64,000 nt of DNA from Mikania micrantha (lineage: Eukaryota; Streptophyta; Magnoliopsida; Asterales; Asteraceae): assembly GCA_009363875.1 (NCBI GenBank), contig CM018691.1, forward strand, positions 42,901,399 through 42,965,398, written 5' to 3'. This document shows positions 21,442-33,856 of the stretch, piece by piece. The notes under the pieces are model-generated. The model worked only from the letters and a program-made list of their open reading frames with translations. It searched no databases and had not been told where the DNA came from. Both the position numbers and the translations under genes were made by a program. How positions within the stretch are numbered: position 1 is the stretch's first letter; each line of letters starts with the position of its first letter.

Positions 21442-21593
21442 GGTCCCTTTACATAATTTCCATTCGCAGTTGCTCCTGCGAACGACTCAGTTTCCAGATA
21501 AACAACATACAAACACATACAAGTGATTGCAAATAAGCAAATACAAATCTAATCTATTCGAACAGCAGCGGACACCCAAAATGTGCACCAACA

Positions 21594-23066
21594 AAACATA
21601 AGAAATTTCTTTATCTTTCAGCATTAACACACACCCAAGACCTTGACGATAAGCATCACAGTACACTGTGAAATTCTCAGTACGTTCTCGTAATGCCAAG
21701 ATAGGTGCATTGTAGAGTTTGTGTTTCAACAGTTGGAATGCCTCCTCTTGTTGGGAACCCCATACAACGGGTTGATTTTTCTATGTCAATGTGGTCAGTG
21801 GCAAGGCTATCTTTGAAAAGTTCTTGATGAATCGACGATAATAACCTGCCGGTCCTAAAAATTGAAGTATTTCAGTTGGGGTTCTTGGCGTTTCCCATTG
21901 TTTCACAGCTTCAATATTACTAGGATCCACTTGAATATTGTTTTCATTCACAACGTGACCAAGAAATTGAACTTCTCGTAACTAAAACTCAGACTTTGAA
22001 AATTTGGCATAATTTCTCACGTGCCAAAATTTCTAGAATTAGTTTCAAGTGTTGAGCATGTTCTTGTTGGTTCCAACAATAACTGAGAATGTCATCAATA
22101 AACACAATCACAAACTTATCCAAATAAGGCCTACAAACTCGATTCATCAGATCCATGAAAACTGCATGTGCAGTAGTTATTCTAAATGGCATTACTAAAA
22201 ATTCGTAATGTCCGTATCGAATTCTGAAAGCAGTTTTAGGAACATCATCATCATGAATTCGTACCTGATGAAATCCGGATCTTAAATCGATTTTTGAAAA
22301 ATAAGTAGTGCCTTGTAGTTGGTCAAACAGATCATCGATACGTGGTAATCGATAACGATTTTTGATTGTCAGTTTATTGAGTTCCCTGTAGTCAATACAC
22401 ATCATGAATGAACCATCGTTCTTTTTCACAAAAAGAATTGGTGCTCCCCAAGATGAGAAACTAGTTCTAATAAAACTTTTTCTAACAGTTTTCGCAGTTG
22501 ACCTAAAAGCTCTAGCATTTCTGAGGGTGCTAAACGACAAGGAGCTTTGGCTAGAGGTGCTTCACCTGGAATTAGGTCAATTCTAAATTCAACTTGTCTC
22601 GCTAGGCGTAATCCTGATATATCCTTAGGAAAAACTTTAGGAAAGACTTTGACTACTCGAATATTTGTAATACGTTTATGTGAAGAACAGTTTTCCATCA
22701 CATGTGCTAGAAAGGCCTGAAATCTTTCCATAAGCATTTATGAGTTTGCATAAAATAAATGATACCAAGTTTCCTACCGGCTCGTTCTCCTTGAACTATC
22801 TGTGTATTTCCATTAGGTAATGGAATACGGATCACCTTGTTTTGGCACACAATTACCGCTTGGTTATCAAAAAGCCAGTCCATACCGACAACGACATCAA
22901 AGCTCCCAAGCTCTATAGGAAGTAAATTGATATGAAAGAGGTGATCATTCAAATTCAAGGAACACCCTTGAATGACAATGTTAGTTTTGATCAACTTTCC
23001 ATTAGCAAGTTAAATGACATAAGGAGTTTCTAGATCTACCGAGGAAATGAGAGTAATGATGCAAAT
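21594..23066 (-). pseudogene. GA protease-RT-RNase H remnant
   Basis: Protease tail: LIKTNIVIQGCSLNLND, then VVVGMDWLFDN. RT: an FIRTSFSSWGAPILFVKK-type block, MCIDYRELNKLTIKNRY, and FIDDILSY in place of FIDDILIY. RNase H: VYCDAYRQGLGCVLM, ending at the SV1 insertion. Multiple frameshifts and stops (near 22990, 22490, 22000 and 21780) show it is dead. Confidence 0.85.
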
Positions 23067-24021
23067 TCAGGAAGATAAAGCTCTTATCTGCCCATGTATC
23101 AAATATAACTGATGCTTAAAGATTATTAAGAAGAAACGTACCAGTGACAATATTCGCATCATACCTCGCCTCAATCGCACCAATCTGAAAAGCTCTCCCC
23201 TAGCTTCTTTTCCTTGATGGGTGTTGTTGTTCCGACAGTTTCTCATAAGAAGGTCAGGACTTCCACACTTGAAGCATGACCGGGTTGTTTGAGTAGTTTG
23301 TCGTGGTACTTGGTTTGATGGTTGAGTAGGAAAGTTACAATATTTAGCATAGTCTCCAACTCGATTACAGTTTTGAAAAACAGGACACGGTCCTGTGTAA
23401 TGGAATAGACACTTATTGCATTTGGGCGCCTGCCCAATGTGAACTTTCCTCTCACGAACAATTGCACCATAGCTCTTTACCGTTGGGTTGTTTTGACTAG
23501 TCTCAACATGAGCTTTCGTTTTTGTTTTACCAAACCACTTTTGTTTGGTACCTTTAGAAACATTTGAGGTACCGATATCACTACGACCTATCATGGTCTG
23601 AGTTTTTCTGGACAAAGTACCACTCCTTACCGCCTCATCGGTAAGCTTAGTGGTCAACAGAATTGTACGTTTGGGAGTGGTAGGTTCAGCCGCAGTTACC
23701 ATTCCCCAAATCTCGGAACCAGACCTTTAATGTACTTCTCAATTAAAGTTGCTTCCATAGGAAACATATTGGGAAGTAAGCAAGTAAGTTCATGAAACCG
23801 ATCGGTATAAGTTAAACAATCAGCACCAATCATCGAATCATTCCAGAATTCCTCCTAGAGCTTTTGAATTTCCATGATTGGACAGTACTCTAACATACTC
23901 AGAGTTTTGAAATCGTTCCAGCCCATTAATTCAACTGTAACTGAACCCAAAGTTTTAGCCTGGGTATTCCAACATGTTAGAGCTGATTCTTTCAAAGAAC
24001 AAACATGATAAGACACCTTAT
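23067..24021 (-). pseudogene. GA Gag remnant (N-terminus deleted)
   Basis: Begins abruptly after the primer site with SEHKVSYHVCSLKESALTCW and continues through the capsid-like region (MGWNDFKTLSMLEYCP) to a degraded CCHC region (CFKCGSPDLLMRNC). It lacks the ~180 N-terminal residues present in GB and GC. Confidence 0.8.
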
Positions 24022-24033
24022 GCTCTGATAGCA
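24022..24033 (-). other. GA primer-binding site, one mismatch
   Basis: TGCTATCAGAGC instead of TGGTATCAGAGC, right after the LTR end ...GGTGTGACA. It is joined directly to gag sequence. Confidence 0.7.
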
Positions 24034-24036
24034 CCC

Positions 24037-25785
24037 TGTCACACCACCACCTCTCGTCACCTGTTGATGATGTCACTAAGAAGGTTGCGGAAGCATAGTG
24101 GTGATGTCTTAGAGATGAAATGTGACCTACTTGATCCGGTATCACAACACACAGATTAATTTAAAGTACATATATTACATGGTTTTGTCATTACAAACAA
24201 CCTTATAATTTACTTCAAAGTTTATTACATTATCTGATTTATTTAATTACTAGTGTTTGAAGTGCTGCCTCAATGTGTTTCACTGTTTCCGTGCAAAAAG
24301 ATTTAAGTTGGAAAGATCAGCACAGAGCTGGTGAGTTCATTAGTTCAAGTTCAACAATATGATATGATGTACAAGTTCTCAAAATGCTCAGTTCCAGATA
24401 ACCATGGGTCCCGTATCTAGTTCCTTTCGGACCTTCTTGTTCTATAAGCTACTAATCGTCAATAACATCTGAGTGCCTCATTGTCTTAATGTTTATCATG
24501 ACATTAAGAAGTTTTGGAAACAGGTAACAAACATTCACAGCAAGGGGAGTTGCAGACTCCAAGCAAATGGGTTGTCAGCCGATACTACTATCATTGTTTC
24601 CTGTTTGGCCCCACATGGGTTCACTAGATACAGTTCAATAAATGAGGACTTTTAAGTTCCGTGATAGAGTTCTGTTCTCTGGGCAAAATCTCATAAAATC
24701 CACAAGGTCTCAAGAAATCACATGAAATCACACAGATAACAGTGATGTACATCATATGTTTAAGAAATAATTTCACAATGATACCCCGATGTTTATAAAA
24801 TATTAAAAAGAAAAGGTGTTGTGCGAAACCCACCTAAAGTCAGGAAAGTGATACGATCACACCTAGAATAGAAATGATAACTGAATTATGCATTAATTTA
24901 TGTTAAATTAGTTATTTATGTTTTAATTTACTGATTAGATCTTTCTGAACGTTGAATGTCAAAGACATCGCCTTGACAGTCATCGAAGCGATTTTTGGTT
25001 TTTAATTAATTATTTTGATGTCATATCATACAATGTATGATAATGTAGGAACCTATATTGATTCAGGTTTCTGATACACAGTTGATGACACGTTTGATTA
25101 ATCAAAATAATCTCAGATCAACCAAATAGTTAATGCTGATTATGATGCTGAAACAGTTTCTAGACAGATTAATGGCTTATGAATGATCAATCCTAGCCAT
25201 CATCTAGGCAATTATCAACAACTCTAACTATATCTTTACGTTCTAAATCAAGATCTAATCAACCATTATCAACTAGAAGGTTAAAATGAACCGTTACATA
25301 ATCTGACGGATTTCTGAGTGTAGAACAACAATGTAGACTTGTAGATACGATCCCTGGTACGAAAGCGATGTTTAGACACCTTCAAGATGTAGTTTTTATG
25401 GTTCAAGAAGATGATTTTTCGTCTGAAAATGGTTTATGGTGGAGATAGAAGAAGAATATAACTTCTGGATGCAATATGATCTTTTAAACTCATCCACCAA
25501 CTCAAACCAAGCCATGTGCAACGCCCAGGCTGGACGTTTGGCCTGGGCGTAGTACGCGGGGAGGGAGATTCAGATTATTTTTGTGGGCTCTAGGCGTACC
25601 GCCTAGCTAGATGCATTGGCGCTAGGTGTACCGCTTGTGGCCAGTTTTCTCAAATTTTTGGATTTTTTATTCGTTTCGCGATTCCTGACAATCCATAACT
25701 CCGTTTCACGCACGATTTTCTCCTTTGTTCACCATTTCTCGCATACTATCAACCTGTAATAATTAAAATTGCTGAATTCTGGGCC
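24037..25785 (-). repeat. GA 5' LTR, first ~85 bp missing
   Basis: Homologous in inverted orientation to the GB 3' LTR (44333-46422). Shared blocks include ATCAGATTGCATCC-type, GTTACGGATCC-type and TACCTAGCGCC-type segments. At 25785 the homology stops and the GB leader begins. Confidence 0.8.
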
Positions 25786-26182
25786 TATAACATTTTTGTA
25801 CAAGAGTATATCTATTTCCAGTATGGAAATGTATCAAAGAACTGTATGTGAACATTTTTGTGTGAGAGCTAATCGATATCCTAGATGTTAATATATCAAA
25901 AAGATGTATAATAACATATCTGTACTACGATGCTGTGAGTTGTGTTATATTTTGACATGTTTTGAATTAACAAGACTTAGTATAACTACAAACATTTGTG
26001 TGATTCTGTGTACTGAGAACATGTCTGAGCCATATCAATGTAGTTATACTATAATTATTATAATCACATTTTGAAATTATTTTCAGTATGACTAAATATG
26101 GTTGAACTAATGTGATTGAACAAGGGTTATAATTTTTATTATTTTAGAACTGACCTGAGTTTGTCTGCATGTGAGCAGCACG
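25786..26182 (+). other. GB gag leader
   Basis: Non-coding sequence that aligns with the GC leader (48000-48310, minus) up to the gag ATG. No primer site is seen, because the join to GA removed everything upstream. Confidence 0.65.
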
Positions 26183-27434
26183 ATGGCTCCAAAATGAGGT
26201 TGACTAGCCAAGAAAGCTGGCACGAATAATATTAACCACGAATTGAATCAAGTCCCACCTAAGAACATAGAATCAAATCCGGATCTACGTGTCAATCCGG
26301 AAGCGAACATGGTTCCACCAGAAAATCTGGAAACAAATACAATTCCACCCATAAACCCTGAACTGAACATTATTCCACTTGCTGGTGCAAGTGGATTTGG
26401 ACCAAATGAAGCGATGATAGCACGAATAGTAAGAGAACAACTATCAGCTTGTGGTGTTTTGACACAACACCAACCTCATATCACTGTGGTTTCTGGTAAG
26501 GACCACAAGCATATAGAACATAACGCTTCCGGTGGCCACGAAGAAACTCATAATACCACTGGTGCAACAACAACAAGAACAACTGTTCCTGATCCACCAC
26601 AGCAAAGATGTACTTATAAGTACTTTGTTTCTTGCAACCCTCCTACTTTTACGGGCAAAGAAGGAGCGGGGACTTATAAGGTGGATTGAGGAAATGGAAA
26701 CAAAACTCAAGATCAGCCAGTGTTTGGCGGAGCATAAGGTGTCTTATGGTGCTTGTTCTTTGAAAGACTCAGCTCTAATTTCGTGGAATACCCAGACTAA
26801 AACTTTGGGCTCGGCTATAGTTTATTCTATGAGCTAGAACGAATTGAAAACTCTGATTATGTCAAAGTACCACTCAATCACTGAAATTCAAAAACTCCAG
26901 GAAGAATTTTGGAATCACTCGATGATCGGTGCTGATTGTTTGGCTAATACCGATCATTTTCATGAACTTACTTGCTTACTTCCCAATATGTTTCCTATAG
27001 AAGCAGATTTAATTGAGAAGTATATCAAAGGATTGGTTCCCCAGATTCGGGGAATGGTGACGGCAACCGAACCTACCACTCTTAAACGTACAAATTTGTT
27101 GACTACTAAGCTTACCAATGAGGCGGTAAGGAGTGGTACTTTGTCCACAAAAACTCATTCGGTGGTGGGCCGTAGTGACATCGGTACCTCGAATGTTTCT
27201 AAAGGTTCCAAACAAAAGAGTTTTGGCAAAACAAAAATGAAAGCTTCGGTTGAGACCAGTCATAACAAACCAACGGTAAAGAGCTATGGTGCAACCGTTC
27301 CTGAGAGGAAATTGTACACTGGGCAGGCGCCTAAATGCAACAAGTGTCCATTCCATCACACAGGACCGTGTCCTGTTTGTATGAACTGCAACCGAGTTGG
27401 ACACTACGCTAAATATTGTAACTTTCCTGCTTAA
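26183..27434 (+). pseudogene. GB Gag
   Basis: ATG at 26183 (MAPK), followed at once by two in-frame TGAs. It continues with Pro/Asn-rich NPEANMVPPENLETN, an NYFVSCNPPTFTGKEG-type capsid start (frameshift near 26670), TAG at 26836 within YSMS-NELKTL, and one CCHC knuckle (CMNCNRVGHYAKYC). It stops at TAA 27432. The TAG replaces the Trp kept in GA (MGWNDFKTL). Confidence 0.85.
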
Positions 27435-27895
27435 CCATCAAACCAAGCACTACGAGAAACCACTCAAACAAACCGGTCATACTTCAAGTGTGGAAGTCAT
27501 TACCATCTTATGAGAAACTGTCCGAACAACAACACCAATCAAGGAAATGAAGCTAGAGGAGAGCTTTTCAAATTGGTGCGACCGAGGCGAGGCATGATGC
27601 GAATATTGTCACTCGTACGTTTCTTCTCAATAATATTTACGCATGAGTTCTATTTGATACAGGGGCATATAAGAGCTTTATCTTCCTGAATTTCCTTCAT
27701 TACTCTGATTGCCTACGGTAGATCTAGAAACTTCTTCTGTCATTGAACTTGCTAATGACAAGTTGATCAAAACTAACAGTGTCATTCAAGGGTGTTCCTT
27801 GAATCTGAATGATCACCTCTTTCATATCAATTTACTTCCTATTGAGCTTGGGAGCTTTGATGTCGTTGTCGGTATGGACTGGCTTTTTAATAACC
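27435..27895 (+). pseudogene. GB protease fragment, cut by TK2
   Basis: A degraded second knuckle (FKCGSHYHLMRNC) and protease sequence (VIELANDKLIKTN, VIQGCSLNLNDHLFHINLL, VVVGMDWLFNN). TK2 begins at 27896 in the middle of it. Confidence 0.8.
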
Positions 27896-28703
27896 TGTAA
27901 CAACTGTGCCGGAAACGTCGCCGGAACAGTGAACAGTAACTCAGGTACAAACTATGCAAACTATCGATATACTATCAACAACGTAATACTTAACAGTAAA
28001 CTATTATGCTATTGTTTCTGAAATCTGATTAAACGTAACAGTTTAACAGTCAGAAACACATCAGACAACATTGAACGGTGATACTAATGCTTATTGATAT
28101 GCTATTATGTGTAAACGTATGCGAGGTTAAACAAAACAAAACGATAACGGTTGTTGTTACGGAATGCTAAACCGATGAGTTATTCGTATAGGTGACGATT
28201 TGTACGAGTGATTCTGATAGTTTAACGTTCTGAAATAATAACTGAGAAGTAAAAAAAAAAGTTGGAAAGCAAAACCATCGTCGTGTTCGTTCGAATGACG
28301 ATTCGAACGAATACGCACGATGGAGACGCATTCTGACGAAACAATAACGAAAACGATGAAAGATACGAACGATCATAAATTCAAGGAAATAAAATATTTC
28401 CTATTTTACAATTTTGAAACTCGTCATTTAATAAATTAAATAAAACTATTTTAACAAATCGCGAACGAATTAATAAACGCGTAAAAATATTAATTCGTTA
28501 AACAAATTAATAAAAGCGTAAAATAATAAATTCGATAAATAAATTAATACTACGATAATTAAAATAATTTCTAACAATAATTGTATTTTAAATAGCCTAA
28601 AATAATTCTTTTATTTAAAACTTACGAAAAACACGCGTTACGTTCCGGAAACGTAACGAAAATGCGAACCGAGCAACAAAAACGAACCCGAACCCACATG
28701 GGG

Positions 28704-28711
28704 TATAAATA
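28704..28711 (+). promoter_or_regulatory. TATA box, TK2 first LTR
   Basis: TATAAATA within GGGTATAAATACCC, followed by CT-rich sequence and CCAAAACCCTAATTCC, which looks like a plant transcription start and leader. It is conserved in the second LTR and in TK1. Confidence 0.7.
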
Positions 28712-29119
28712 CCCTTAATGAGTCCATTTTAATCATTTCTCCTTTCTCCTTCTCCACCAAAACCCTAATTCCCGGTTTTCAAGCCACCACTCCATTTTCA
28801 AACTTTAAAAGCTTGTAACTCACTCATTTCTTAACGAAATTGAGTGATTCTTTCGCCCACGCGTAGCTCTTGATGCCCTCTACACAAAAGTACAACGGAT
28901 ATAAGCCAAACACTACTGAAACTCAAGGTGTTTCATATGCAAGATCTGTAAAAATAGAGTTTTCACCCTTTGGTTCGACCACCCTCATTACAAACGGTTC
29001 TACTCTTCTTTTTCTTGAACCTCAACCTTCAAAAACCAGCCCTAACACTCCCCATCCTCGAGCCACCTAGTACCACGGCTAAGAGCTAAGCTGGACAACC
29101 ATAGTCGACCAAGGTCTTC

Positions 29120-29300
29120 AGTGGGTCGAATGACCCTATTCGGCCGAATGGCCAAGGATGGCCAACCCCATTCGACAGCCACTTCATTCGGCACTCATAC
29201 TCCCCTCATCTCATTCGACCAACTCCAACTTCATTCGACCATCATACCTCGAATGAGCCCATTCGCCAGTTAGCCTTGCCATTCGCCAATCCCATTTTCA
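29120..29300 (+). repeat. ATTCG/CGAAT cluster, TK2 first LTR
   Basis: About a dozen half-sites and one full ATTCGGCCGAAT (29138-29149). Confidence 0.7.
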
Positions 29301-29429
29301 TTCGGCCAAGGGGCCATCTGGCAGCCACGTATTTTCAACCTACGGCCAAGGTAACAACACATTCAGACCACATGTGATTTATTTTCAATCCATCTCTTGA
29401 GACTAGGGTTTGGCTAAGGTTCATTTGAG

Positions 29430-30212
29430 TGTTCGGCCCATGCAAGTTGTTAGGCTCAACAGGCCCAACAGTGGGCCCATACAGCCCTACATGTTGCCGG
29501 CCCAAAGGAAGGTCAAGTATGGCCGAGGCCCACCTAATTCTTGGCCCAATAGTTTCGTTTCCTTGTCCCAGTTTTGATGCAATGGACCTAAGGCCATTGA
29601 TTCTACTAAATTCCCTATAACAGCCCAAAACAATAGTTGAGGTTCCTTAGATAGGCCCAGTGGATTGGCCAAGGCCCTTCTGTTGCGGCCCAATCTTAAT
29701 ATTTTTGGCCACCTTGATTTATTGGGCTCAATACCTAGTACAATAGCAGGCCCATCTAGTTGTGGCCCATCACCAAGTAGGTGGCGCAACAGCCCAACAG
29801 TTTGGCCCACTTCCTATTTTGTTTGGCCAGCCCAGCCGGCTAAGGTCCATTAGTTGGCCCATACAAAGTTGATCAGGCCCACAGTACAAACAGCTCTTCT
29901 TGGCCCAACAGCAACTAATCATGCCCAACAGAAGTTTCATTCGGCATAAACATGTTATCCGGCCCACTATTCATGTTTCATGTCTAACAGATTCTTTGAC
30001 CCAACCTATTGTTAACCCAACAGCCCCAAATCCATGGCCCACACTTGTTTCAGCCCAAATAAGGGAGGCCCAGCTTGGACCACGAACTGTTTTGGTGAAG
30101 GCCTAAGATAAAACCTATTAGGCCCAACAAATCGAGCCCAAAGCCCATAGAATTCAACTCAAGGCCCAATGCCTAGCCATGAAGGTTTAATTGGCCCAAC
30201 TCAATTTGTTTG
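29430..30212 (+). repeat. GGCCCA array, TK2 first LTR
   Basis: By hand count, 21 GGCCCA against one TGGGCC in under 800 bp. It has the same sense polarity as in TK1. Confidence 0.75.
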
Positions 30213-30750
30213 GCCCACATGACTAATGAACTACTATAACTCTTTAATTCAACACTAGTTATGGTGATATACATGATAATCAAGGAATTACTACAAAGGT
30301 GGCAACCTTTTGCAATACGGTTTTATAACATTTATAGCATGGTATTCATGAAACAACAATTGGTTTTAATGTAAAATAGATGAAACAATAATAACTGAAA
30401 GAAAGTCTATGGATTACAAGGATCAATAACAATTAAAGATGGGCCAGACAATGACTGAGAACTTTGAGTGCTAGCCAAACCTTAGGGCTAACACTTACAC
30501 ACACACAAATCATTCATAAACTTATACTTACAAATTTGAACAACGTGAAATCAATACAGGATCGTGAAAACTATATCAATTACAACAAAGAGCGCGTGCA
30601 TTCTTGTTTGAGACTAAGTCAACTACCACAACTGCAAGGTGAGTTCATTGTCCCTTTTCAAACTATTTTGGTTTTTAACTCGGGACTGAGAAGCATGTTA
30701 TACATTTTAAAATAAATGTTTTAAATTTAACAAAATGCTTTTATACTATT

Positions 30751-30945
30751 GATTATGCCAAGTGCTAAAGGCATAAGACACTATTCAAACTAAATGCTAT
30801 TTGATTATGCCAAGTGCTAAAGGCATAAGACACTATTCAAACTAAATGCTATTTGATTATGCCAAGTGCTAAAGGCATAATACACTATTCAAACTAAATG
30901 CTATTTGATTATGCCAAGTGCTAAAGGCATAAGCTACTTTCTAAT
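30751..30945 (+). repeat. 52-bp tandem repeat, about 3.7 units
   Basis: GATTATGCCAAGTGCTAAAG begins at 30751, 30803, 30855 and 30907. A degenerate ATGCTA-rich tract follows to about 31250. Confidence 0.9.
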
Positions 30946-31345
30946 ACTAAAGCTATGTGATAATTATACCAAGTGCTAACGGTATTTACTATCTGATGAT
31001 GCTATTGTGGATGCTAATGCTAAGAGGTTATGCTACAAGCTAATGTTATGAGTCATGCTAAATACTAAGACTACGGGTTAAACTAAATGCTAGTAATATG
31101 GGCTTATGCTACAAATTTACACTAAGGGTTATGCTTAATACTAATGCTATGAAACTATGCTACTTGATAAGGCTATGGGTTTGATGCTAGAGACTAATGT
31201 AAACATTAAAGGCTAATGATGCTATAGTGCTATGGGGATACTAAATACAAACATGCATACATACATACACATTGAATACTTGAAGCTATGGATACTATGT
31301 ACTCTTGAATGCTATGTGATTGCCATGCTCAAACAACGGTTTGGC

Positions 31346-31590
31346 CTCTCAGTGCTTGCCTTACCGGTTGTAAAGCTAGTTCTTGTGCACAAGTTACGTA
31401 AATGCTGGAATCTTTGAATGCTAAAACTATTGGCTATGGAAGAACAATAGTTGGTCTCTCAGTGCTTGCCTTCATGTGTTCTTCACAGTCGGGACTAGAA
31501 GACATCAACTATGGTCTCTCAGTGCTTGCCATATGGTGTCCTTCACAGTCTCAATCGAGGAAATGGACTGATGGCCTCTCAGTGCTTGCC
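31346..31590 (+). repeat. Spaced repeat CTCTCAGTGCTTGCC, 4 copies
   Basis: The 15-mer lies at 31346, 31456, 31516 and 31576, the last three exactly 60 bp apart. The flanks are similar (TTCACAGTC). Confidence 0.85.
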
Positions 31591-31968
31591 ATGCAGTGTT
31601 TCCCAAAACTATTTACACACATGAACAGTAACTAGGACGATATTGATGATCCTTATTTGACTTTGTGTCATCATGGAAATTCTCTATCTACCCCTATGTT
31701 GCTAATTTCACACTTAACTAGTATGGATTGATACTGGATTCCTTCGGGCATCCAGTTGTTCAATCTAGTGACTCTCATGTTAAACTCTCGGATGCTATGG
31801 GGAAACTTACAAACAAAAGTGCTTAAAACTATGATGGGGAAACTAGATGGATGGGTAGGTAAAAGGCTTAATTATTATTAATAACAGTGTCATATCCAGA
31901 TTAGTATGTGGTGGGACGGCGTCTGGGCGGGTTGTAGGCTTGACCCAGGGGTATGCCCTATATATAAG

Positions 31969-31978
31969 TATATTGATT
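31969..31978 (+). promoter_or_regulatory. Second TATA-like site, TK2 first LTR
   Basis: TATATATAAG about 480 bp before the LTR end, conserved with TK1 and with the second LTR. Confidence 0.45.
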
Positions 31979-32462
31979 TGGATATTACATGTGGAGTTAA
32001 TATGGTTAAGGTTTTACCGAAAGGAGTTTGTTAAAGCTATTTAAACTTATAAACTACATGAACTCACCAACCATTGTGTTGACTTTGTTTTCTTACATGC
32101 TTTCTCAGGTGATGCACAGATTTAAGCTTTAGCTATTGGATAGCATGCTAGGTAGCCCTTTTAGAGGACCTAGAAGACTTTTGAAAGCACATCTTTTGTG
32201 GATAATACGAATCTCTTTTGATATCTTGTACAAATACAAGATAGAAACATTTGATTCTTTTGGACGGGTTTACTTAGTTAAATTATTAAACATTGACATT
32301 GTAATTTAACTTTGTAATCCTATTTCAATTCTTTATTATGCTTTAGATATTCTTAACATTGATGATATGTAAACAATCTGATGACTCACGATATCGCGCC
32401 CCGTGAACCTTCCGCCCGACGGGGACTCCGATCCAACCCCACCGGCCCGGGGTGTGACAGAT

Positions 32463-32474
32463 TGGTATCAGAGC
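32463..32474 (+). other. TK2 primer-binding site (tRNA-iMet type)
   Basis: TGGTATCAGAGC three bases after the LTR end. Confidence 0.92.
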
Positions 32475-32619
32475 TCAAGGTTATAGAGAATAGTAGGCCA
32501 TTTACTTAAATGGTTTGGCCTAGACTACAACTTAGGGACCCTCATATAGAGAACATAAGATTTAAGTATGCATTTTGTCTTCAGCATTCGATCACTGCAC
32601 TAACCAATATCTTTTGGTT

Positions 32620-33856
32620 ATGATCAGAATGCCGTCAAGAAGGCACCAGTCCTCGCAAGTCTCTGCACCACACTCATCTACTACTACACCACCAGATTCA
32701 CCACCGCCACCGCCACCTCCTCCTACACACTCCCCAACACAATGTTCAAGCAATGTTCAGACGATAGATCCTGCTACTATCGCTTTGGCGACACTACTGA
32801 GCACTCAACTTACAAGCCAGCTGAAAGATGTCATCCCAGAGATGATAAACAGAATCCAGAGTCACGGCAACAACTCTGGTCACACTACGGGAGAAGCTAG
32901 TGGAAACACTAGCCACACTTCAGACTGCTCCTACAAATCCTTCGTAGGATGCAAACCTCCAAGCTTTACCGGTGCTGAAGGAGCTGTTGGACTTATCCAA
33001 TGGCTTGAAAAGATGGAAAATACTCTGGACATTAGCGGTTGTCCAGAGCATCATAAAGTTCGCTATGCAGCTGGTTCGTTCAGCAAGCGAGCTTTAACAT
33101 GGTGGAACGCACAAATCAGGGCAAAGGGAAGGGATGAAGCAATGGCTATGCCCTGGGCAGAGTTTAAGCTACTTCTGAGAAATAAATTCTGTCCGAAGCA
33201 TGAACTGCAACAGCTGGAAATCGAGCTCTCGAATCATGTGATGAAGGGAGCTGACCATATGACCTTTACCACCCGCTATCATGAATTGGTAGCTCTGGTG
33301 CCTGAAATGGTGCCAACACTAGAAAAGCTGATTGATCGCTATGTTGCAGGACTACCCTCCTACATTCAGAGCATTGTGATGGCTGCTTATCCTGCTACTC
33401 TAGAGTCAGCCATCTCCCTCTCAGCCAAACTTACTGGAGTAATGGTGAAGTCAGGAGTCCTGAAAGACGACTCGGGGAAAGCCAAGGAATCTACTTCCAA
33501 GAAACTCGAGCATCACTAGAAGAAAAAGCAAAAGGTCGTCAAGAACTATGTGATGGCCACTCCTCTTCAACAAGTTACTGCAGCACCTGCTCAGGTTGCA
33601 CCCAAGAACTATGTGGGACCGCATCCTCAGTGTGCACAATGCATATTTCATCATCCTACTACGGCGCAATGCCAGAAATACAACAACTGTGGCCGATTAG
33701 GTCACCGTGCTCAGCAATGCCGTGTACCGGCAACTCGTACTGCAAACAATGCTGCTGTATCACTTCCTCCACCACCAAGACCTGACAACCGCAACAACAA
33801 CAGGGGATGCTACAACTGTGGAGAAATAGGCCATTCTCCAGTGGTGTCTGAAACGA
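32620..33856 (+). pseudogene. TK2 Gag
   Basis: The start is ATG at 32620 (MIRMPSRR), then a Pro-rich stretch. The capsid region follows (PSFTGAEGAVGLIQWLEKME, RALTWWNAQIRAKGRDEA). TAG at 33517-33519 interrupts the frame after KKLEHH. Knuckles: NNCGRLGHRAQQC (its first Cys region degraded) and CYNCGEIGH, where a small deletion near 33838 destroys the second knuckle and shifts the frame. Pol continues in the +1 frame. Confidence 0.88.

Larger units (their letters stand above)
9427..21593 (-). mobile_element. SV1: Sirevirus-like Ty1/Copia with env-like ORF (3' part outside window)
   Basis: Minus-strand order: 441-bp LTR, initiator-Met-type primer site, leader, gag with zinc knuckles, protease, integrase, RT, RNase H (the Copia order), a long spacer with polypurine-like tracts, then a large extra ORF. 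Integrase before RT proves Copia; the extra downstream ORF and the spacer fit Sireviruses. TK1 inserted in the extra ORF at 9427, so the rest and the 3' LTR are outside the window. SV1 itself lies inside the RNase H region of GA, joined at 21593/21594. Confidence 0.9.
21153..21593 (-). repeat. SV1 5' LTR (441 bp)
   Basis: Begins TGTTGGTGCACA at 21593 and ends TCTTTACA at 21153, so TG...CA is kept. It contains a TATA box with a dyad cluster just upstream, and a purine block (AAAAGGGGGAGAGATC) downstream. It interrupts the RNase H reading of GA after ...EISYV. Confidence 0.85.
21594..25785 (-). mobile_element. GA: decayed Tekay-like Gypsy element
   Basis: Minus-strand order: truncated 5' LTR (25785 to 24037), a primer site with one mismatch, a large deletion into gag, gag, protease, RT and the start of RNase H, where SV1 inserted. 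GB and GC belong to the same family (protease block VIQGCSLNLNDHLFHINLL). Confidence 0.85.
27896..32459 (+). repeat. TK2 first LTR (4564 bp)
   Basis: Begins TGTAACAACTGTGCC and ends CCCGGGGTGTGACA, immediately before the primer site. It is very long for a plant chromovirus. In order it holds an AT-rich start, a TATA box, the ATTCG cluster, the GGCCCA array, a 52-bp tandem repeat, a GCTA-rich tract, a 60-bp repeat and a second TATA-like site. Confidence 0.92.

Noticed and set aside
27891..27895. Target-site duplication of TK2
   Set aside because: The right end of TK2 is its own second internal region, so no matching duplication can be identified.
30464..30715. 83-codon frame in the TK2 LTR
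   Set aside because: Non-coding LTR; not preserved as an equivalent frame in the second LTR.
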